From Ralstonia pickettii (GTDB taxonomy: Bacteria; Pseudomonadota; Gammaproteobacteria; Burkholderiales; Burkholderiaceae), in contig NZ_CP066772.2 of the NCBI RefSeq assembly GCF_016466415.2, positions 310,001 to 374,000 of the forward strand: a stretch of 64,000 nucleotides of DNA, in the 5' to 3' direction. Of this stretch, positions 53,576 through 62,235 are shown piece by piece; positions within the stretch are counted from its first letter, which is position 1, and each line of letters starts with the position of its first letter. The notes below the pieces were generated by a model. It saw only the letters and a program-made list of their open reading frames with translations. It searched no databases and was not told the DNA's origin. Position numbers and translations under genes: made by a program.

Positions 53576-54748
53576 CTACGCCACCGCAGCCACGTTGACC
53601 ACATCGGCCGCGCAGATGCGATCGCGTCCCTGATGCTTGGCGTCGTACAGCGCGCGGTCTGCGCGTGCGCTCAACCGATCGAACGATTCGCCGGGCTGCC
53701 ACACGGCCACGCCACCGCTGAGGCTGTAGCGGCACGACTGCGCACCGGCCATGACAACGTGCGCGGCAGCGGCCTTGCGCAATCGATCTGCAAGGTGCAT
53801 GGCATTGCCGCTGTCCGTGTCGGGCAGCAGCAGCGCAAACTCTTCGCCGCCAATGCGCCCGAGTACGTCGGTGGGCCGCAACTGTGCTTGCGCCATCTGC
53901 ACGAACGCCCGTAACACAGCATCGCCGGCAGCATGGCCGAGGGTGTCGTTGATGCGCTTGAAATGATCCAGATCGAGAATCAGCAATGCCAGCGGCCTCG
54001 CGTGCCGCAGCACACGGCCAACATGGCGGCGCGCCAGCGCCTCGAAGCCCTGGCGCGACAGCGCACCGGTCAGGAAATCGCGGTTGGCCGCATCACGCGC
54101 GTCTGCCAGCAGGGCGTCATGCACCATCAGCATGGCCGACATCGACAGGATGGGCATGATGGCCGCTGCCACCACGAGCAACAGCACGCTGCCGGCGGTG
54201 GCAAACATGCTCGGATTGGACGCCGCGTGCAGCGTCAGGAAGTAGACGCCGCGTATGAGCTGACAAACGCCGAACACGAAGGCAATGATGGCCGTGACAC
54301 GATACGGATACGTCGATCGACCGGCGGGCGAATGGCGCAACAGCATCCACACCAGTGCCGTACAGAAGGCGCCTGAAAACAGCGTGGTCGAAAACACCCG
54401 CATGGGGATGCTGTCGACAGCGTAGCGCCAGTAGATGACCGCGACCCCCACCGCCGTCACACCTGCCAGCAGGATGGGCCACTGCGGCCGACGGCCAAGA
54501 AAACGCGCACAGCCCGCGTAGTACGCAGCCCCACCCAAGGCCAACAGGACATTGGCCACGACAACCGACAGGGCATCGGGAATCTTCCCGCGCAGCAGGA
54601 TCAACGGCAGTGCCACCACCACGGCCAAATTGGCGCCAAACCATTCGGCGATGCCTGCCTTGCCGGCGCGCAGCAACGAACCGAGCAACCCCAGCAGCAC
54701 GAAGCTCATCAGCGCCGACGTGGCAATGGCGACGCCTGGATCCAGCAT
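53576..54748 (-). CDS. Membrane-bound diguanylate cyclase
   Basis: This 390-residue protein starts MLDPGVAIATSALMS, after GGGAG. Six or seven N-terminal membrane helices (about 5-210) are followed by a GGDEF domain with active-site GGEEF at 300-304 and substrate Asp/Asn in DLDHFKRINDTLGH. RPTD at 291-294 sits five residues ahead of it, an intact inhibitory I-site. It should make c-di-GMP from GTP with product inhibition. The membrane part resembles small-ligand or redox sensors, but no known sensor domain is recognised. Confidence 0.92.
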   Translation of the reverse strand: MLDPGVAIATSALMSFVLLGLLGSLLRAGKAGIAEWFGANLAVVVALPLILLRGKIPDALSVVVANVLLALGGAAYYAGCARFLGRRPQWPILLAGVTAVGVAVIYWRYAVDSIPMRVFSTTLFSGAFCTALVWMLLRHSPAGRSTYPYRVTAIIAFVFGVCQLIRGVYFLTLHAASNPSMFATAGSVLLLVVAAAIMPILSMSAMLMVHDALLADARDAANRDFLTGALSRQGFEALARRHVGRVLRHARPLALLILDLDHFKRINDTLGHAAGDAVLRAFVQMAQAQLRPTDVLGRIGGEEFALLLPDTDSGNAMHLADRLRKAAAAHVVMAGAQSCRYSLSGGVAVWQPGESFDRLSARADRALYDAKHQGRDRICAADVVNVAAVA

Positions 54749-54852
54749 GAGCACTCCCGCAAGGTCTTTTGTGGCGGGGATTCTACGAAAAGCCGCGCGT
54801 TGCGAACATCACCGGGTGGTGGGGCACACCGCAGCCGCTACCGCGGCCAAAC

Positions 54853-55179
54853 TCAACGCTGAGGTCCGAGGTCGTCTACGGCATATCCGCCGGCGGGTTG
54901 CAACGCGGCTTCGGCGGCGTCCACCTGGGCAGGCTCGGCGTCAAAGGTCAGCACAAAGCGCCCCCCGATCACGACGTTCTGGAATTTGCGCTCGTAGGTC
55001 CCGGCGCTTTCGCCGCCGGGCTCGTAGTCGCCGCACAGGAAGTTGCCGCACAAGGCACCTGCCTCGTCACCCTGGTGCGACAGCGCGACGTGCTCTCGGG
55101 TAAGGCCGGTGTTCAACACGGCTTGGCGAGCTGCTTCCGCAGCAGCATGGTCTGTGAAGATGCGGACGATGGTCGGAAT
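54853..55179 (-). CDS. Small protein of unknown function, possible ATT start
   Basis: The coding signal begins PTIVRIFTDHAAAEAARQAV and ends GGYAVDDLGPQR. No ATG, GTG or TTG lies in frame near the expected start. The only codon at proper distance from a good ribosome site (GAGGAG, then seven bases) is ATT at 55177-55179. An ATG at 55281 is in frame but would give about 34 extra residues overlapping the next gene. With ATT the protein has 108 residues. The domain is reminiscent of heat-shock-like general stress proteins, but no family is claimed. ATT initiation is known for infC. Confidence 0.6.
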   Translation of the reverse strand: MPTIVRIFTDHAAAEAARQAVLNTGLTREHVALSHQGDEAGALCGNFLCGDYEPGGESAGTYERKFQNVVIGGRFVLTFDAEPAQVDAAEAALQPAGGYAVDDLGPQR

Positions 55180-55252
55180 GGGGGTTCTCCTCGTCGTGGT
55201 GAACCCAAGGTTGACGCATCGGCCGTGCCCAGCAACACGCCGGGCCGCCCGC

Positions 55253-55603
55253 TCAGAACAGCGCCATCTGCCGCATCCCAAACCCGATTGCCTCCTCCAC
55301 CCGCATGCGCGCGTGCGTGAGCGACCCCTCGATGCCCGAGAGCGTGCCGGCCAGCCAGCGGTAAAGCAGCGGTGCCTGACCGCGTGGGCTCAGGTGGATT
55401 TCACCGAGCTTTTTGCCGCGCTTGTCACGGTAGTAATGGGAGCGGTAGCCGCGTTCCCAATGCGTGATTGGGCCGCGCCATCGGCGCAGGCGGCGGGGTT
55501 TGGTCGGGAAGTTTTCGGCGGACGATGCCGACGCCGGTTCCTCCCAGCCGAAAGCGGGTTTGGCAAACAGCGGCAAACCTTCCAGATCGGGGTAGAAATC
55601 CAT
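55253..55603 (-). CDS. Small conserved-looking protein of unknown function
   Basis: This 116-residue protein starts MDFYPDLEGLPLFAKPAFG, with GAG upstream of the ATG. The middle is basic and aromatic (RGYRSHYYRDKRGKKLGEIHL), suggesting a small soluble nucleic-acid- or membrane-binding protein. No domain is recognised. It is followed on the same strand by the possible ATT-start gene, and the chorismate mutase gene diverges from it. Confidence 0.6.
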   Translation of the reverse strand: MDFYPDLEGLPLFAKPAFGWEEPASASSAENFPTKPRRLRRWRGPITHWERGYRSHYYRDKRGKKLGEIHLSPRGQAPLLYRWLAGTLSGIEGSLTHARMRVEEAIGFGMRQMALF

Positions 55604-55811
55604 CGTCGTATGCTCAGCTAGCCGCGCCGCCGCAGGCTTTGCAGACAAAAACGGCGCGCAGCCCGCATGATACCTGGGTTTATGGCGGACAGCACGTGCA
55701 AATGGCCTAGCGGCGCGCATCGGAACAACGCTGCGCACGCCGGACACTTCTCGCTTCGGTATGATGGCCGCTCCCAACCTCATGACACGCGGCAATCTGC
55801 CGGTACCGAGC

Positions 55812-56390
55812 ATGAAGAACACCTTTAACACGTTGATGACACCCCGAATTGCTTGCGCCCTGTTGTTGGCGGCAAGCTGCGTCGCCCCGGCTCACGCGCA
55901 GGAAAGCGCCTTCGCGCCATTGCTCTGCCATCTGGCCGATCGCCTCGTTACCGCGGATCAGGTCGCACTGAGCAAATGGGACAGCGGCCAGCCGGTCTAC
56001 GACCCCGCGCGCGAAGCCAAGGTCATCGCCAACGCCTCGTCGCAGGCGACCGCCTACGGCCTGACGGCGGCGGACGTGAGCGACGTCTTCACAGACCAGA
56101 TCGAGGCGAACAAGGAAGTGCAGTACGCCCTGCTGAACGACTGGCGCCGGACTGGAGCCGCGCCCACCGCGCAGCGGCAGAGCCTGCCGGAGGTGATTCG
56201 CCCCAAGCTGGACGAACTGCAGAAATCCATCCTGCAAGCATTGCGCGAGGCTGCCACGGCACGCGGCCAGGCGGACTGCCCCGTGCAGGTGGCGAACGAA
56301 ACCGGCCGTGTGGCGCAGGAGAAATCGCTCGATTCCCTGCATCGCATTGCACTGGACCGTGCAACGGCACGGCTCTGCTCCACCCGCTGA
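55812..56390 (+). CDS. Secreted chorismate mutase, AroQ gamma type
   Basis: The protein of 192 residues starts MKNTFNTLMTPRIACALLLA and has a clear signal peptide ending near AHAQ (residue 30). The mature helical domain (about 32-190) fits the periplasmic gamma class: LADRLVTADQVALSKWDSG, then a region REAKVIANASSQATAYGL and an ERDQIEANKEVQYALLNDW-like helix (here FTDQIEANKEVQ). The enzyme converts chorismate to prephenate. Why bacteria export it is not settled; in plant and animal pathogens it may affect host metabolism. Confidence 0.85.
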   Translation: MKNTFNTLMTPRIACALLLAASCVAPAHAQESAFAPLLCHLADRLVTADQVALSKWDSGQPVYDPAREAKVIANASSQATAYGLTAADVSDVFTDQIEANKEVQYALLNDWRRTGAAPTAQRQSLPEVIRPKLDELQKSILQALREAATARGQADCPVQVANETGRVAQEKSLDSLHRIALDRATARLCSTR

Positions 56391-56441
56391 TCCTCTGAAG
56401 AACCCGGCGGCCACATCGGTCGGACGCGCCGCAAAGCGGAA

Positions 56442-56468
56442 CAAAAAAGCCGGCCTCCGAGACCGGCT
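56442..56468 (-). terminator. Rho-independent terminator of the mucD-like gene
   Basis: On the minus strand AGCCGG pairs with CCGGCT around a nine-base centre, and is followed by a run of T. It lies 48 bases after the protease stop and faces the end of the chorismate mutase gene. Confidence 0.8.
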
Positions 56469-56515
56469 ATGCGAGCAGCGGTGATGGCCCCAGCGCCGCA
56501 GCGCCGGGGTTTGCG

Positions 56516-57997
56516 TCAGCCCAAATCCACAGGCACAAAAATCTTCGTATCGTCACGCTGCACCAGCAGGGCGACATGCTTGCCGGCGCGATCCACCAGC
56601 GTGCGCAGCTCCTGCACCGATGACACCGGCGTGCCATTGAGCGACAGGATCACGTCACCCGGTTGGATGCCGACCTTGGCCGACGGGCCGGTCACGTCCA
56701 TCACCACCAGGCCGCCGGGCAGGCCGTTCTGGCGTTTCTCTTCCGGTTGCAGCGGCCGCACCGCCAGGCCCAGGCGGCCTTGGTCCGGCGCCGCCTTTTC
56801 ATTGGACGCTACCTTCGCTTCCTTCGCTGCGCCAACGGTCACAGTCAGTGTGGTCGGCTTGCCCTGGCGGATGATCTGCAGCGGCACGGTCGAGCCCGGC
56901 TTGATGTCGGCCACCTGCTCGGGCAGATCGCCCGACCGGTCGATACGCGCATCGCCAATCTGCAGGATCACGTCGCCAGGTTGCAGGCCGGCCTTGGCTG
57001 CGGGGCCGCCGTCTTCCACCGAGTTCACCAATGCGCCTTCCGGCTTGGGCAGCTTGAAGGAATCGGCAAGCGACTGGTCGACCTCCTGCACCGCAATGCC
57101 GAGGCGGCCACGCGTGACCTTGCCGGTGGACACAAGCTGCTGCTCCACCTTCATCGCCACGTCGATCGGCACCGCAAACGACAGGCCCTGGTAGCCGCCG
57201 GTCTGGCTGTAGATCTGCGAATTGATGCCGATCACCTCGCCGCGCTGGTTGAACAGCGGGCCGCCCGAGTTGCCGGGGTTCACGGCCACATCGGTCTGGA
57301 TGAAGGGCACATAGGTGTCGTCCGGCAGCGAGCGCGACTTGGCGCTCACGATGCCCGCCGTGACGGTGTTCTCGAAACCGTATGGCGAGCCGATCGCCAG
57401 CACGGGCTCGCCCACCTTGGTGTTGGCGGGGCTGCCGATCTGCACCACCGGCAGGTTCTTGGCCGAGATGCGCAGCACTGCCACGTCGGATTGCTTATCG
57501 ACGCCCAGCACCTTGGCCTTGAACTCGCGGCGGTCGGTCAGCTTGACGTTGACCTCCTGCGCGCCATCGACCACGTGGGCGTTGGTGAGGATCAGCCCAT
57601 CTGACGAGACGATGAAACCCGAGCCCAGACCGCGCACGATCTGGTCGCCGCGCTGCTGCGGCATCTGCGGCATGAACCGCTTGAAGAATTCGGAGAACGG
57701 ATCATCCGGGCTCATGCCGGGCGGCAGGCCCTGCATGCTGGTGCGCTGGGCATGCGCGGTGGTGCTGATGTTAACCACGGCCGGGCCGTAACGGTCGACG
57801 ATGCCGGAGAAGTCCATGGGCGCGGCTACAGCCACCGGAGCCGCCCCGGCTGCGGGCGCGGTCGTTGACGTTGCGGTGGCCACGGGTGCCGCCACCGCGC
57901 GCGAAATCATGTCTTTCTGCAGATAGGCATAGCCGCCTGCAACGGCGACCACAGCCGCCAGGCCGGCCGCAGTGCGTGCCAGGGTTTGACGCGTCAT
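56516..57997 (-). CDS. DegP/MucD-like periplasmic serine protease
   Basis: This 493-residue Do-type protease has an N-terminal export signal (about 10-28), a trypsin-like domain with H141 (LTNAHVVDG), D171 (QSDVAVL) and S244 (NPGNSGGPLF), and two PDZ domains (about 290-385 and 405-490). It degrades or refolds misfolded proteins of the cell envelope. The gene is preceded by a tandem TTTAAG box like those bound by OmpR-type regulators, and the next genes upstream encode such a two-component system, pointing to envelope stress control. Confidence 0.93.
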   Translation of the reverse strand: MTRQTLARTAAGLAAVVAVAGGYAYLQKDMISRAVAAPVATATSTTAPAAGAAPVAVAAPMDFSGIVDRYGPAVVNISTTAHAQRTSMQGLPPGMSPDDPFSEFFKRFMPQMPQQRGDQIVRGLGSGFIVSSDGLILTNAHVVDGAQEVNVKLTDRREFKAKVLGVDKQSDVAVLRISAKNLPVVQIGSPANTKVGEPVLAIGSPYGFENTVTAGIVSAKSRSLPDDTYVPFIQTDVAVNPGNSGGPLFNQRGEVIGINSQIYSQTGGYQGLSFAVPIDVAMKVEQQLVSTGKVTRGRLGIAVQEVDQSLADSFKLPKPEGALVNSVEDGGPAAKAGLQPGDVILQIGDARIDRSGDLPEQVADIKPGSTVPLQIIRQGKPTTLTVTVGAAKEAKVASNEKAAPDQGRLGLAVRPLQPEEKRQNGLPGGLVVMDVTGPSAKVGIQPGDVILSLNGTPVSSVQELRTLVDRAGKHVALLVQRDDTKIFVPVDLG

Positions 57998-58086
57998 TGT
58001 CGTGTCCTCTCTTGCTGAGCGCGAGGGTCACGGCTTGCGGAGTCGCCTGCCGTGCCCATCGGTTGAAGGCATCGTAGGCGGGCAGA

Positions 58087-58103
58087 CTTAAACGAGACTT
58101 AAA
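58087..58103 (-). promoter_or_regulatory. Tandem TTTAAG box upstream of the mucD-like gene
   Basis: Read on the minus strand, TTTAAG is repeated after exactly five bases. This 6-N5-6 spacing is that of PmrA-type binding boxes for OmpR-family regulators. It lies 90 bases before the protease start and just after the end of the adjacent sensor kinase gene, so the neighbouring response regulator is the likely protein to bind it. Confidence 0.62.
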
Positions 58104-58144
58104 GGTGGGCGGCGCACACGCGCATCACATGAAACGAAATGTTT

Positions 58145-59461
58145 CTACGTGCTAGCCTTGAATGGAAAGCGCAGCACCACGCGCAAACCGCCGCCTTCGC
58201 GAGGTTCCAGAGCCAGGGTGGCGTCATGCGCCTGCGCGATTTCGCGAACGATGGCGAGCCCCAGGCCGCTGCCGCCGGTGGGCGCCTGCGCCGGGCGATA
58301 GAAGCGATCGAGCACGCGTTCACGCTCCTCCGCCGGGATGCCAGGGCCGTTGTCTTCGACCACGAGCTGCGCGCCACCGTCTGGCGTATGTGCCGTCGAC
58401 ACATCGACGCGCGCGCCGGCCGGACAGTATTTCAATGCGTTGTCGACAAGGTTCACTAGCAGCACGCGCAGCGCATCGGCATTACCCATCACGGATGCCG
58501 GCTGCGACTCCACCGCGATCCCCAGGTCAATGCGCTTTTGCACCGCCGCCGGTGACAGTTCGGCAACCACGTCAGCCGCCACGGCGTCGAGCGCAACCGT
58601 TGCGCGCTGCGTATCGGCAGCGCCCGGTTCCTGCCGCGCCAGCGTCAGCAACTGACCAACGAGGCGAATCATGCGCTCCACACCGCGATGCAGATCGGCA
58701 TGCGCGGCGCGGCGTTCATCTTCGTTCTCGGCACGGTCGGCCACCTGCAACTGCAGCTTGAGCGCTGCCAGCGGCGTGCGCAGCGCGTGTGCCGCATCGG
58801 CGACGAACGCGCGCTGGTGTGCCAGTGCGGTGCCGAGTCGCGCCAGCAGATCGTTCAATGCATTCGTCAGCGGGCGGATCTCGTCCGGCAAATCGTGCGT
58901 GGGCAGCGGCGACAGCGCAGCCGCATCGCGCGCCTGCACCTGCCTCGCCACGGAGCCCAGCGGCGCCAGCCCGCGCCCGACCGCCAGCCAGACGATCCAG
59001 CCTAGCAGGGGCAAGAGGATCAGCAGCGGCGCCACTGTGCGCAACGCCATGCGCGCCGCCACTTCGTGCCGCGCGCTGTACGGCTGGGCGATCTGCACCA
59101 CGGCAGGCCCGAAGGCGACGCTGTAGATGCGCCAGGGCCCCTCCGGCGTATTTGCGTCGGAAAAGCCCAGCTCGGCCTGGTCCGGCAGATTTGGGCGCGC
59201 GTGCGAGAGATACAGGCTGCGGCCGGTGCCGTCCCAGATGCGGATCACGACATCATCGTCACGCGCAATGCCGGCAAGCGCCGGCGGCGGCGGGTCGATC
59301 CACTGGCTCGGCAGCGCGGCGGCCACCTGCTGCATCTGGTAGTCGAACAGCGCGTTGGCTTCCTGGCGCGCCTGTGCGTAGATCAGGCCGGTGGCGATGA
59401 CGATGCCCGCCAGCAGGCCGCCGGCCAGCCACCACAGCAGGGTTTTACGGATCGATTGCAT
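58145..59461 (-). CDS. Sensor histidine kinase, TctE/QseC/PmrB-like
   Basis: This 438-residue protein has membrane helices at about 10-30 and 142-162 around a periplasmic sensor of roughly 110 residues. A HAMP-like linker follows, then a phospho-acceptor domain with H225 in ADAAHALRTPLAALKLQL and a HATPase (NLVDNALKYCP, DNGPGIP, GGSGLGLAIV). It should phosphorylate the response regulator encoded three bases upstream. The stimulus is unknown; a citrate-like or metal signal is seen in related systems. Confidence 0.92.
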   Translation of the reverse strand: MQSIRKTLLWWLAGGLLAGIVIATGLIYAQARQEANALFDYQMQQVAAALPSQWIDPPPPALAGIARDDDVVIRIWDGTGRSLYLSHARPNLPDQAELGFSDANTPEGPWRIYSVAFGPAVVQIAQPYSARHEVAARMALRTVAPLLILLPLLGWIVWLAVGRGLAPLGSVARQVQARDAAALSPLPTHDLPDEIRPLTNALNDLLARLGTALAHQRAFVADAAHALRTPLAALKLQLQVADRAENEDERRAAHADLHRGVERMIRLVGQLLTLARQEPGAADTQRATVALDAVAADVVAELSPAAVQKRIDLGIAVESQPASVMGNADALRVLLVNLVDNALKYCPAGARVDVSTAHTPDGGAQLVVEDNGPGIPAEERERVLDRFYRPAQAPTGGSGLGLAIVREIAQAHDATLALEPREGGGLRVVLRFPFKAST

Positions 59462-59464
59462 GGG

Positions 59465-60199
59465 TTATTGGTGCGCGTCGCCGTCGGCAGGTTCCGCAGG
59501 CGACGTCGACGCCTCACGCGGAATCACATACCCCACACCGCGGATGTTCTGAATGAAATGGCTGCCGAGCTTTTTGCGCAGCGCGTGGATGTACACCTCG
59601 ACCGTGTTGCTGCCGACCTCCTCATCCCAGCCGTAGAGGTTGTCCTGCAACTGGGCGATCGACCACACCTTGCCCGGCCGCGCGAGCAACGCATGCAGCA
59701 CCGCAAACTCACGGCCCGACAGCTTGACCGGCACCCCTGCGCGCAGCACCTCGCGGGTGACGGGGTTGAGCAGCACTTCGCCGTGGCGCATGAGCGGATC
59801 GGCACGGCCGCCCTGTCTGCGCAGCAACGCGTGCATGCGCGCCGCCAGCTCTTGCAGGTCAAATGGCTTGACGAGGTAGTCGTCTGCGCCAGCGTTGAGA
59901 CCGGCCACGCGGTCGGCCACCGCATCGCGCGCGGTCAGGATCAAGATGGGAATGGCGATGCCGCGCTGACGCACTTCGCGCACCACGTCGAGCCCGTCGC
60001 GCTTGGGCAAGCCGAGGTCGAGCAGCATGAGGTCGAACAGGGTGCTGCCTGATTCTGCACTGGCAGCGCCAGGCGCCGTGACCGCGTGCACGGCTGCCTC
60101 GCCGTCACGCACCCAATCGATGGCGAAACCGTCGTGGCGCAAACCCTTGCGCACGCTGTCGCCGATCATGTCGTCGTCTTCTACGAGCAGTACGCGCAT
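59465..60199 (-). CDS. OmpR family response regulator, PmrA/QseB/TctD-like
   Basis: This 244-residue protein starts MRVLLVEDDDMIGDSVRKGL; longer readings begin at 60232 and 60259. The receiver has the acidic pair in EDDD, phospho-acceptor Asp in LMLLDLGLPKRDG, and Lys in YLVKPF. A winged-helix DNA-binding domain follows (about 145-235; GSNTVEVYIHALRKKLG). It is coupled to the kinase gene downstream. A tandem TTTAAG box ahead of the nearby protease gene is a candidate target. Confidence 0.94.
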   Translation of the reverse strand: MRVLLVEDDDMIGDSVRKGLRHDGFAIDWVRDGEAAVHAVTAPGAASAESGSTLFDLMLLDLGLPKRDGLDVVREVRQRGIAIPILILTARDAVADRVAGLNAGADDYLVKPFDLQELAARMHALLRRQGGRADPLMRHGEVLLNPVTREVLRAGVPVKLSGREFAVLHALLARPGKVWSIAQLQDNLYGWDEEVGSNTVEVYIHALRKKLGSHFIQNIRGVGYVIPREASTSPAEPADGDAHQ

Positions 60200-60246
60200 G
60201 GACGCATCAGAAATAAGCCGGGGAAGGCTCATTGTAGAACTGCCGC

Positions 60247-60280
60247 GCGGGCGGCTCACACTTTGTGCAGAGCCGCCCGC
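60247..60280. repeat. Strong hairpin between the response regulator and sedolisin genes
   Basis: GCGGGCGGCTC and GAGCCGCCCGC are perfect 11-bp complements around 12 bases. It lies just after the sedolisin stop on the minus strand, so it may end that transcript, but no T-run follows. It may also act in the leader of the two-component operon. Confidence 0.7.
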
Positions 60281-60295
60281 AAACTCACCTCCGCA

Positions 60296-62020
60296 TCAGA
60301 ACCCGCCCGATTTGATCAACTGATTCAGCGCGCCAATGTTCAGGCTGCCCCAACCCGTTGGATAGTCCCAACCCTTGGCGGCGTTGTAACCGTAGCCCTG
60401 GTAGCCGTTGTTGCCCGAGACCACGTCATAGCGCAGCAGCGACGCGTTGGCTGGAATAGCGCTGTACAGGCGCGCCGCAGGAAAGCCCAGGTTGCCGTTC
60501 GCCGCCAGCAACCGTGCCCAGAAGCCGACAAAGATGGGCGATGCCAGGCTCGTGCCGCCAATCTGCTGCAGTTGCCCGTAGTTGTAGATGTAGGCACCCG
60601 TGCTTTGCGCCGCGTCAAACGACACATCGGGCAACAGCCGCGCATTCCCGCCCTGCCAGCTCGGTGCCGGCAGAATCTGGCTGATGCCGCCGCCCGTGGC
60701 CCACAGCTTGCCGTTGCCGTCGAGGCCTTCGTTCCACACGGTCTCGCTGGCGAAGCTCGATCCGCTGGTGTACAGCGTGGTGCCACCAATGGCCAGCACG
60801 TGCGGCGACGATGCCGGCCACGACACGCTGTAGTTGGCGCCGTCCGGATAGCCGCGGTTGTTGCACTCGTAGACGCCCTCGTCGCCGGAAGACACGGAGA
60901 ACGTCTGCCCCTGCGCGGCGGCGGTGGTGAAGATGGCCTCCTCCGCATCGAGCGTGCCGTCGGCGCTGGCGTCGTTCTCGCACCAGCCGAGCGACACGTT
61001 GATGATCTTGGCGGTGTTGTCGGTCACCGCCTTGTTGAAGGCCTTGGTCAGGCCCGTGTTGCCCGGCGCGTTGAGGTCGGCCATGTAGAAAGCCAGCTTG
61101 CCGACCGCGCCGCCGGCCGCACCCACGATGGACTGGCTGTCGAGGTTCCACTCGCCTTGGCCTTCCTGGTCATCGGTGTAGTTGCCGCTGGTGCCGTTGG
61201 TCTTGATCGTGGTGGTGGACACCGCGGCGTAGCCGTTGTTGCTCGTGAACGTGCGCAGGTCACGCAGCGTTTGCGATACACCGCCGATGGTGATGACGCC
61301 CACCGTGGTGCCTGCCGCCGTCGGCACGCCGGTCGCGCCGTACAGCGCCGGGAATTCCTTCGGGTAGTGGCCCGTGGCGGTGCCGGCCGCCAGCGTGCGC
61401 GCTTCCGCCACATCGCCCACACGCAGCAGCGGACGCGCACGCGCCACGTCCTGCAGCCCCAGCACCGATCCGACGATGCCGCCCAGCGCGCGCGGCACCT
61501 GCGCCTTGCCGCTGTTCGCAAACCCGCTGCGGCCGGCCAGCTGGTAGTGCACCAGGGGCGTGTTGAAGGCCGCCTTGACCGTGCCGGCCGTACCGCGCGC
61601 AGATACCAGCAGCCGGTTGGGCGCAACGTCAATATCGATAAAACCGTTCTGGCGCAGATAGCGCACGACAGCGTCTACCTGCGCCTGCGTGGGCGCGTGG
61701 TCGGCCAGGAACTGCTCGCTGGTCAGGTACTTGCGATAGTGCGGACTGCGCGGGTCATTCACGTCGTGCGCGAGCGCCTTCAGCGTGGCCTCGTTGCGTA
61801 GCTTGAGGCTGATCAGTACATCGGCAGTCTGGCCGGGAGCGACCTCGTTGGTGGCACCGCGTGCCAGGAGTTGCGGGCCCGTCACGAAAGCCTTGGTGTG
61901 GGTGTCGACCCAATCGGTGGCGGCATGGAGCGGCCCGGCCGCAAGCACCAGCGGCCATGCATACGCCAGATGACGGCACAGGGTCGAGAAGCGCTGCACG
62001 GGGAGATCAGTACGGAGCAT
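60296..62020 (-). CDS. S53 family peptidase (sedolisin/pseudomonalisin-like), secreted
   Basis: This 574-residue protein starts MLRTDLPVQRFSTLCRH after AAAAGGAC. A signal peptide (about 10-34) precedes an activation pro-domain (about 40-200) and a subtilisin-fold peptidase. The catalytic Glu and Asp are E290 and D294 in QGEWNLDSQS, and Ser is S491 in GGTSLASPIF. A calcium site is suggested near the C-terminus (AAKGWDYPTGWGS). Sedolisins are acid-active endopeptidases that mature by self-cleavage. It is upstream of the two-component genes on the same strand. Confidence 0.93.
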   Translation of the reverse strand: MLRTDLPVQRFSTLCRHLAYAWPLVLAAGPLHAATDWVDTHTKAFVTGPQLLARGATNEVAPGQTADVLISLKLRNEATLKALAHDVNDPRSPHYRKYLTSEQFLADHAPTQAQVDAVVRYLRQNGFIDIDVAPNRLLVSARGTAGTVKAAFNTPLVHYQLAGRSGFANSGKAQVPRALGGIVGSVLGLQDVARARPLLRVGDVAEARTLAAGTATGHYPKEFPALYGATGVPTAAGTTVGVITIGGVSQTLRDLRTFTSNNGYAAVSTTTIKTNGTSGNYTDDQEGQGEWNLDSQSIVGAAGGAVGKLAFYMADLNAPGNTGLTKAFNKAVTDNTAKIINVSLGWCENDASADGTLDAEEAIFTTAAAQGQTFSVSSGDEGVYECNNRGYPDGANYSVSWPASSPHVLAIGGTTLYTSGSSFASETVWNEGLDGNGKLWATGGGISQILPAPSWQGGNARLLPDVSFDAAQSTGAYIYNYGQLQQIGGTSLASPIFVGFWARLLAANGNLGFPAARLYSAIPANASLLRYDVVSGNNGYQGYGYNAAKGWDYPTGWGSLNIGALNQLIKSGGF

Positions 62021-62235
62021 CGGATGTCCTTTTGAGGAGTACGACGTTGCAGAACCACGCCGCTTGTGACGACGTGGGCGTCGTTCACCGTAGCCAAGGC
62101 GCCCGCCTCCCAACAGTGCAAAAACAGTCAGTTGCACTTGGGGCGCGCTGCATCTAACAACCCCTCGCAGGGCGGTTGCGCACGGCTGCGCTTGCCTTTA
62201 TCGTGATGCGGTCCGCCATTCGAACCCGCGCGCAG

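Noticed and set aside
60086-61801. A 571-codon plus-strand frame opposite the response regulator and sedolisin genes
   Set aside because: It crosses two well-supported genes on the other strand and a hairpin between them, with shadow-like composition.
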